This document shows, in pieces, positions 60,001 through 64,000 of a stretch of DNA of 64,000 nt (its first letter is position 1; each line of letters begins with the position of its first letter). The notes beneath the pieces were generated by a model. The model did not search any database. It was not told where the DNA came from and saw only the letters and a program-made list of their open reading frames with translations. The DNA comes from Bin87 sp965204905 (GTDB taxonomy: Bacteria > Chloroflexota > Dehalococcoidia > Lucifugimonadales > UBA3495): contig OZ242042.1 in NCBI GenBank assembly GCA_965204905.1, positions 1,984,001 through 2,048,000 of the forward strand. The letters run 5' to 3'. The position numbers were made by a program, and so were the translations under genes.

Positions 60001-60699
60001 GTGGATCAGCTGAGCGAGGATATGCTGGGCAGCGCGGTTACCTTGCTGGGACACATTTCGGCCGTGTCGGAGCGTTATACTCGCGACAACCGCAAATTCC
60101 TGCGCGTCGATCTGTCAATGGTGGGGGGGCAGGTGGAGACCATGGTGTGGCCGGACGTATTGGAAAAAACGGAGCAGGTCTGGCAGGCCGGCAGCATCGC
60201 CCGGGCTACGGGCCGGCTGCAGATCCGCGGCGACGATTTTTCAATCGCTTGCTACGAGGCCCAGGAATACCAACTGCCGGATCAACAGGCGCCCGACCTA
60301 CCTGCGGAAAGTCCTCACACTGTACCCGTAGGCGGAAACGCCAACGGTCACCACGAACGCGCCAACTCAGTCAACGGAAACGGCAGGAAACCTTCGTCGG
60401 CCCCCGTCACCGCTTCCGTGAACGGAAATGGGCATACCGGCAAGGAAGCCGGCGTGCTGATCAAAATGGCCGAGACCGACGATACCGAAGAAGACCGTTA
60501 CCGGTTGAGACAGGCCATTCGCGTGATGTTGGAATACACCGGGGACGACAGGGTTTACCTGGAGCTTTTCCTCAAGGAAGGAAGGCGCGTCCTGATGGAG
60601 ATACCTACGGTGTCCACCGGGTCATGCGATGAATTGCAAAAGCGGCTCCGCGACCTCCTGGGCGAGGATTGCGCGGAGTACCGGGCCAGCATCGCATAA
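57091..60699 (+). CDS. dnaE: DNA polymerase III subunit alpha
   Basis: The replicative polymerase catalytic subunit (C family), 1202 residues, with a GTG start at 57091. The PHP domain opens 'MFTHLHTHTEYSMLDGISRI' with its metal His pair. 'GVRGSAAASVVLYCLGITDI' and the catalytic acid motif 'PDIDMDFQDDRRDEVLRYV' mark the palm. 'VIVYQDQVLHVLQNFAGYSL' and 'NKAHSVSYGLISYWTAYFKT' follow. A helix-hairpin-helix block ('LEGLAKAGAFDSL') and an OB fold ('VTLLGHISAVSERYTRDNRK') come next. A low-complexity Asn/Gly/Ser linker (about 1085-1125) joins a last domain ending 'LRDLLGEDCAEYRASIA'. Monocistronic in appearance. Confidence 0.97.
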   Translation: MFTHLHTHTEYSMLDGISRIPDLVRRTAELGMDAMSITDHGSLYGVVDFYSECKDAGIKPIIGCELYVAHGSRRDRTPNERTANHLVVIAKDNTGYRNLLQLVTRSHLEGFHYRPRIDKELLHEHRQGLICLSGCPSAEVPTLLADGNYDAAKQQVGWYRELFGENYFLELQQHEHIEQLPRINEGLIRLNKETGIPLLITNDAHYVRQSDYQYQDVYICIQTGTNLQDNNRLRMEDSSYYIKSPAEMAALFPEFPQALDITGEIAQQCDVSLGFGQMHLPRYPTPNNEDADTYLERLCWEGFNRRYGHNSDAARTRMEYELEVVRQTSFANYFLVVWDIISFVRRQEILFGVRGSAAASVVLYCLGITDIDPMAYNLVFERFLNFERKEMPDIDMDFQDDRRDEVLRYVIDRYGSDRVAQIITFGTMGPKAALRDVGRGLGMSYGDVDRIARMVPFKSRTLTDAMTANPELMENYQGDAAIQNLVDNAQALEGIVHHVSTHAAGVLIADEPLTETVPLQRPARGDENSPVMMTQYSMDPVAKLGLLKMDFLGLTNLTILDRTIKLIDQERGIRIDLTRLSLDDLETYDLLGTGNTSDLFQLESAGMQRYIKELKPSDLGDIAAMIALYRPGPMEHIDRFIRSKHGQETVTYPHPSLKELLDETYGVIVYQDQVLHVLQNFAGYSLGEADTVRKAMGKKIPELMAEERDRFVSGAMQQGYTQDMGVEIFNLIEPFAGYAFNKAHSVSYGLISYWTAYFKTHYPLEYMASVLNCRLDHGDRYVASINECTRMGIEIRLPDVNNSDVLYTLDKPGGKMDNALRIGLAATKTVGEAAVSPIVSERTAKGPFSSISDFCRRVDVSGLNRRTLEGLAKAGAFDSLAPRAAVISSLDRIWAIAQQETRNRSSGQFGMFGEELDSGSGGTLLELDTSQPEYTPQEKAALEKEYLGVALSYNPLLALAALNPGDAYVSVDQLSEDMLGSAVTLLGHISAVSERYTRDNRKFLRVDLSMVGGQVETMVWPDVLEKTEQVWQAGSIARATGRLQIRGDDFSIACYEAQEYQLPDQQAPDLPAESPHTVPVGGNANGHHERANSVNGNGRKPSSAPVTASVNGNGHTGKEAGVLIKMAETDDTEEDRYRLRQAIRVMLEYTGDDRVYLELFLKEGRRVLMEIPTVSTGSCDELQKRLRDLLGEDCAEYRASIA

Positions 60700-60733
60700 A
60701 GCCGCAACCACATCCGTCCGGTCGTCTCCGGCC

Positions 60734-61255
60734 CTATGCCGTGGGGATTTGCAAGCCCAACCCGGCGGCGATAAATCTCTTGGCGTTCTCTTTATAGCGC
60801 GCCGTGGGATCCTCCAAACGCTTGCGATGCACCGCAGGCAGTTCCCGGATCCGTCCCGGCACTCCGATAACCAGCGATTCATCCGGAATCGGTGTTCCTG
60901 TAACAATGGCGCCGGCGCCTATGAGCACGTAGTTGCCTACATCGCAATCCTCCAGGCACACGGCGTTGACGCCGATCATAACGTTGCTGCCTATCTTTCC
61001 GCCGTGGACTACCGCGCCGTGGGTCATCAGCACGTTGTCTCCAAACTCCAGATAATCGTCAGTGTGGATGACGCAGTTGTCCTGTATGGAACAGTGCTTG
61101 CCGATGATGATACGGCCATAATCGCCTCGGATAATCGCTCCGGGCCACACGTTGGTCCCTTCTCCGATGATCACGTCGCCGACGATGTAGGCCGCCTCGC
61201 TGATGAAAGCGGTTGGGTGGATCTGTGGAGTCTTGCCATCGATGCTGCGAATCAA
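60734..61255 (-). CDS. Gamma-carbonic anhydrase family protein
   Basis: A 173-residue left-handed beta-helix protein of hexapeptide repeats. The TTG start at 61255 (MIRSIDGKTPQIHP) has AGGAGG seven nt upstream. The zinc ligands are His in 'CVIHTDDYLEFG' and the pair in 'MTHGAVVHGGKIG'. 'NVWPGAIIRGDYGRIIIGK' and 'PIPDESLVIGVPGRIRELP' are family-typical. Gamma-CA-like proteins hydrate CO2 or act as structural relatives (YrdA, PaaY). Activity cannot be judged from sequence. It converges with dnaE, with 34 nt between. Confidence 0.92.
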   Translation of the reverse strand: MIRSIDGKTPQIHPTAFISEAAYIVGDVIIGEGTNVWPGAIIRGDYGRIIIGKHCSIQDNCVIHTDDYLEFGDNVLMTHGAVVHGGKIGSNVMIGVNAVCLEDCDVGNYVLIGAGAIVTGTPIPDESLVIGVPGRIRELPAVHRKRLEDPTARYKENAKRFIAAGLGLQIPTA

Positions 61256-61353
61256 AAGAGTCCTCCTGGTTGGTTGATTCCGTAGATTATAGCCTCTCGG
61301 CACGGCGCGGTTATTCCACTACGCTAGCAAGACGAACAAATCAGCCGAATATA

Positions 61354-61382
61354 TTGACGTAAAAGAACATTCGCACTATACT
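61354..61382 (+). promoter_or_regulatory. Sigma-70 type promoter of the radical SAM gene
   Basis: TTGACG (61354-61359), a 17-nt spacer and TATACT (61377-61382). Transcription would start near 61389, about 35 nt before the ATG, leaving a short leader with a GGGAGG ribosome-binding site. Confidence 0.8.
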
Positions 61383-61423
61383 AGCACGCATCTACAGAAC
61401 ATTAGTAGCGGGAGGAATAAACC

Positions 61424-62392
61424 ATGGCAGCAGCGCAGGTTACGGAAATTCATTGCAAAACGCTGATAAACCGCGTCAACGCTCCAGATTTCCACTTCCG
61501 CTGGACGATCAATCCCTACCGGGGCTGCCGTCATGCTTGCCGGTATTGCTACGCACGGTCAACGCACCAGTATTGGGGGATGGATGCCGGCCAGGACTTT
61601 GAAAGCCAGATCTTCGCCAAGGTCAATGCTCCCAGCGTGCTGCGCCAGGAATTGTCCCGTCCGAAGTGGCAGGGAGATCCCATTGTCATCGGCACTGCAT
61701 CAGACCCTTACGAGCCGGCCGAAGCCCAGTACCGCCTCACCCGGCAGGTTCTGGAGGTTATGGCCGAGTTTCGCAACCCGGTGTCCATCACCACCAAAGG
61801 AACCCTGGTTCGCCGCGATATCGACGTACTGCGACACTTGAACGAGGTGGCCGGCGTACAGGTCGTATTCAGCGTAGGCACCATGGACGAAACGGTTTGG
61901 CGCCAAACCGAACCCGGAGCTCCAAACCCTATGGCCCGATTGGAAGCCATGCAGTACCTTGTGGAACACGGAATACCGGCCGGCGTTCTAGCCGCTCCGC
62001 TACTGCCCGGGTTGTCTGATAGCGCGGCCAGCATTGGCGCTTTGGTTGAGGCGGCTGCGCAACATCGCGCGCAGTTCCTGTCGGGCAACCTCTTATTCCT
62101 GCGACCCGGCAGCCGAGAGTGGTTCATGCCCTTCATCCGGGAATCCTACCCGCACCTCGCCCCGGGCTACGCGCGCCTCTATCGCAGCGAACACGCTCCG
62201 CGCGACTACACCAACGCTGTGGTGGGCCTGGTGGAAGACGCGCGGCTGCGTTGGGAACTGCCCAGGATGCCTTCGGTCAACAGCTTGCGACCGGCTACTC
62301 TGCCAGGTTTTACCGAAGTAGGCGATCACTCACCCTTGACTGAACTTGACGCGGAAACCCCAATGCAGTTGGAGATGCCGATAGCGGCGTAA
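61424..62392 (+). CDS. Radical SAM protein (SplB-like, Rv2578c type)
   Basis: A 322-residue radical SAM enzyme. The [4Fe-4S] motif is C-x3-C-x2-C (Cys35, Cys39, Cys42) in 'INPYRGCRHACRYCYARS'. 'TASDPYEPAEAQYRLTRQVL' and 'VSITTKGTLVRRDIDVLRHL' are blocks shared by the Rv2578c/SplB-like group related to spore photoproduct lyase. GGGAGG precedes the ATG. The reaction is unknown; a photolesion or DNA-repair role is suggested only by the name-giving relatives. It is a single-gene transcript with a consensus promoter and a family A palindrome after the stop. Confidence 0.92.
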   Translation: MAAAQVTEIHCKTLINRVNAPDFHFRWTINPYRGCRHACRYCYARSTHQYWGMDAGQDFESQIFAKVNAPSVLRQELSRPKWQGDPIVIGTASDPYEPAEAQYRLTRQVLEVMAEFRNPVSITTKGTLVRRDIDVLRHLNEVAGVQVVFSVGTMDETVWRQTEPGAPNPMARLEAMQYLVEHGIPAGVLAAPLLPGLSDSAASIGALVEAAAQHRAQFLSGNLLFLRPGSREWFMPFIRESYPHLAPGYARLYRSEHAPRDYTNAVVGLVEDARLRWELPRMPSVNSLRPATLPGFTEVGDHSPLTELDAETPMQLEMPIAA

Positions 62393-62406
62393 GGGCCTCA
62401 ATCCGT

Positions 62407-62431
62407 AAGGGCGGGATTGAGGCCCGCCCTT
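62407..62431. repeat. Intergenic palindrome, family A, copy 4 (variant)
   Basis: AAGGGCGGG-ATTGAGG-CCCGCCCTT, a diverged loop with the same arms, 14 nt after the radical SAM stop and between convergent genes. Confidence 0.78.
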
Positions 62432-62461
62432 GCATCGTGTGTGGCAATGATATCGCCGCGC

Positions 62462-62923
62462 CTAACCATTCGTGGGTACCCAGATCTGGCCCCGTTGGCG
62501 TACGGGCTCAAGGAGCGAATCGTCGAACGGCAGTGGGTCATAGTCCTGCCGGCTGGGCGCGCGGTAGCTGAGCAGGCTGGTAACGGTTTCGTTCGTGTAG
62601 TAACCGCGATACGTTTGCGTAACCAGGTATTGGAAGAACTCAGGCGCCGACGACTCCACCGCCCGGAGCGCATCCGTCTGCGCGTCGGCCAACAACGCTG
62701 GGAAATCGCCACCTCGCTCAGCCGCAGCCAACTGGATCTGCACCAAACCGTCCAGCAGACGGCGGCGGCTCTCAGCGCTCCCGGCAGCTACCGATTCAAC
62801 GAACTCTCCAATTCCCAAGTCCCCGGCAGCTGGCATCTCGTCCTGCGCCGGTACGATGCAGTTCAGCGCCGCGGCCAAGAGAACTCGCTGGTCAGCGCTC
62901 AAAATTTCGTTTGTAGTCGTCAT
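62462..62923 (-). CDS. Gluconate 2-dehydrogenase subunit 3 family protein
   Basis: A protein of about 153 residues of the gluconate 2-dehydrogenase subunit 3 family, usually a small partner of a GMC-type flavin dehydrogenase. The family block 'LLAAALNCIVPAQDEMPAAG' with 'GIGEFVESV' is clear, and 'FFQYLVTQTYRGYYTNETV' follows. I use the ATG at 62923 (MTTTNEI); an ATG pair at 62941/62938 is an alternative. No Tat signal is seen, unlike many members. No GMC gene is adjacent here. Rieske oxygenase genes lie upstream on the same strand, 85 nt away, an unusual pairing. Confidence 0.82.
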   Translation of the reverse strand: MTTTNEILSADQRVLLAAALNCIVPAQDEMPAAGDLGIGEFVESVAAGSAESRRRLLDGLVQIQLAAAERGGDFPALLADAQTDALRAVESSAPEFFQYLVTQTYRGYYTNETVTSLLSYRAPSRQDYDPLPFDDSLLEPVRQRGQIWVPTNG

Positions 62924-63008
62924 AGTCAAAACGTCCATCAAGGCAATCTGGGTACAGATGATAGCACGCGGCCCGGTCTTCGCAATCTCTCGTATGCCGC
63001 TAGCAACA

Positions 63009-63548
63009 TCAAAATATGATGCTCAACGCGCCATGGTCGGACAGTTCCTCCAGGTCCAGGATCGCCCGCTTGTAGCACAACCGCAGGCATCCATCTACCC
63101 GGCGCAGGCGAACATCATAGCGGCCGACGTATGGAGAAGACTCGCCGGCGCGGAAACGCCACACCGCAACCGACGCCGTCGCTTCTATCTCCTCGTCACT
63201 CGTTGCCGTCACCATGACATTGCCGATAAACCGGCGCGTCCGTGACCAAGGGTATTCTCGGTGGGCGTGCCGGCTTTTCAGCCGCACCACACGGGCCGCC
63301 ATCCGATTGTAATCGTCGTCGATGAATACCAAGTCGGATTCCGGGTTGCCCTCGGGCAGATCGGTGGTAGGCACGACGTAGCGGGCGTCGTCGGTATAAA
63401 GGGTGAGCCACTCATCGAGATTCCAGTCGTCCAGCAACCGGGCTTCCAGGTACAGCAGTTGCTCCACTTCGTGCTGGAGCAGCAACGATTCGGCAGTTGC
63501 GGGCAATCCGATAACGGATGACGGTACCGGGGCGGTTTGTGTAGCCAT
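63009..63548 (-). CDS. Aromatic-ring-hydroxylating dioxygenase, beta subunit
   Basis: A 179-residue small subunit of a Rieske non-heme iron oxygenase (NTF2-like fold). Features are 'HEVEQLLYLEARLLDDWNLD', 'EWLTLYTDDARYVVPTTDLP', 'HAHREYPWSRTRRFIGNVMV' and 'RRVDGCLRLCYKRAILDLEE'. The beta subunit is structural in the alpha3beta3 hexamer. It lies 18 nt after the alpha-subunit gene, so the two are one operon. The aromatic substrate is not inferable. Confidence 0.93.
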   Translation of the reverse strand: MATQTAPVPSSVIGLPATAESLLLQHEVEQLLYLEARLLDDWNLDEWLTLYTDDARYVVPTTDLPEGNPESDLVFIDDDYNRMAARVVRLKSRHAHREYPWSRTRRFIGNVMVTATSDEEIEATASVAVWRFRAGESSPYVGRYDVRLRRVDGCLRLCYKRAILDLEELSDHGALSIIF

Positions 63549-63566
63549 ATCGGTGGAGCTCCTGAG

Positions 63567-64000
63567 CTAATTGTCGGCCGCCACTGAAAGGTCGGGCGAC
63601 GGGAACACATCGGGCATCTCGCCCCGGGCCAAGCCTCGCTCAAACTCTTCGACGTGGGGTAGATCTGCGACCAACGACTGCCAACGTCGCCAGAAGGAAC
63701 GCATCTGCAACTCGTCGTTGCCCCTGGGGTCGCGGTGGAATCCACGGGAAAGATCCGACCATTCCACGCCTCCGGAACGGAACCCATGCTGGCAGGACTC
63801 CAGGGCCTCCGTGTCATCCGGAGTGGCGAAACCGCCCGGCCCCAGGAAAGTCAGGAACGAGTCCAGGCGCCGGCGCAGCATGCTGCCGGCCTCATCGGCC
63901 GGTGCCATTTCCCAGGCCGTTACGTCCATGCTGTCAGGACCCGTGGGCTGGAACACCCTGATGGTCACGGCCATGATGTCGTTGATCACGAGGTTGGGGA
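63567..64000 (-). CDS. Rieske dioxygenase alpha subunit, C-terminal part (truncated by window)
   Basis: The last 144 or so codons of the large subunit. The gene continues past the right edge, so its start, Rieske cluster and iron ligands are outside. The visible 'PNLVINDIMAVTIRVFQPTG' is the usual C-terminal sheet of the catalytic domain, followed by 'LGPGGFATPDDTEALESCQH' and 'RSFWRRWQSLVADL', both typical of the alpha C-terminus. With the beta gene it makes a two-component terminal oxygenase. The ferredoxin and reductase genes are not visible. Confidence 0.88.
   Translation of the reverse strand, partial: PNLVINDIMAVTIRVFQPTGPDSMDVTAWEMAPADEAGSMLRRRLDSFLTFLGPGGFATPDDTEALESCQHGFRSGGVEWSDLSRGFHRDPRGNDELQMRSFWRRWQSLVADLPHVEEFERGLARGEMPDVFPSPDLSVAADN

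Overview
The window is a high-GC bacterial chromosome segment with about 62 protein genes, two tRNAs and one 5S rRNA. Gene content points to Chloroflexota, most likely the SAR202/Dehalococcoidia side. Indicators are many paralogues of CaiB/BaiF CoA-transferases (3), luciferase-like flavin monooxygenases (2) and short-chain dehydrogenases (3), together with a Rieske oxygenase, a TRAP substrate-binding lipoprotein, Uma2 and DUF4058 proteins, GuaB3, and several families of short intergenic palindromes. The lineage is inferred from content only; no 16S gene is present.

Layout: 1-8 kb holds a truncated peptide-type ABC permease and a long minus-strand run (two luciferase-like oxidoreductases, AIM24-like protein, ribH, a small-molecule kinase, DUF4058, SDR, an HD protein). 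8-14 kb holds an SDR, an MFS carrier, a two-gene ATPase plus Toprim-like module that resembles anti-phage systems, and a two-domain GH88/105-like protein. 14-21 kb holds a CaiB-Uma2-CaiB operon, an alcohol dehydrogenase, an orphan DctP lipoprotein and tRNA-Asp. 21-32 kb holds a third CaiB, hisS, a cyclase, hisF, a HAD hydrolase, hisIE, an S51 peptidase-like protein, a VOC protein and argS. 32-36 kb holds a heterodimeric ABC exporter. 37-41 kb holds an oxidative pentose-phosphate operon (pgi-gnd-zwf). 41-50 kb holds catabolic and repair-type enzymes, an orphan DNA methyltransferase and a 22-residue-repeat protein. 50-64 kb holds a solitary 5S rRNA gene with its own promoter, clpC, guaB3, a selenoprotein locus, dnaE, a gamma carbonic anhydrase, a radical SAM protein and the end of a Rieske dioxygenase operon.

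The most notable item is at 54538-55074. A reading frame that appears to stop at UGA (54829-54831) continues for 81 more codons, with a UGSC redox motif exactly at the UGA. A bacterial-type SECIS hairpin with a GGUCU loop follows 18 nt after the UGA, the same spacing and loop I recall for E. coli fdhF. An ordinary gene caller splits or truncates this gene. Two genes follow it closely: an endonuclease/exonuclease/phosphatase-fold protein and a conserved protein of unknown function.

Four copies of one GGGGCGGG...CCCGCCCC palindrome lie between convergent gene pairs, so they look like bidirectional terminators. Other families mark other kinds of junction. Starts were chosen from Shine-Dalgarno sequences and family alignment, and several differ from the longest possible reading frame.
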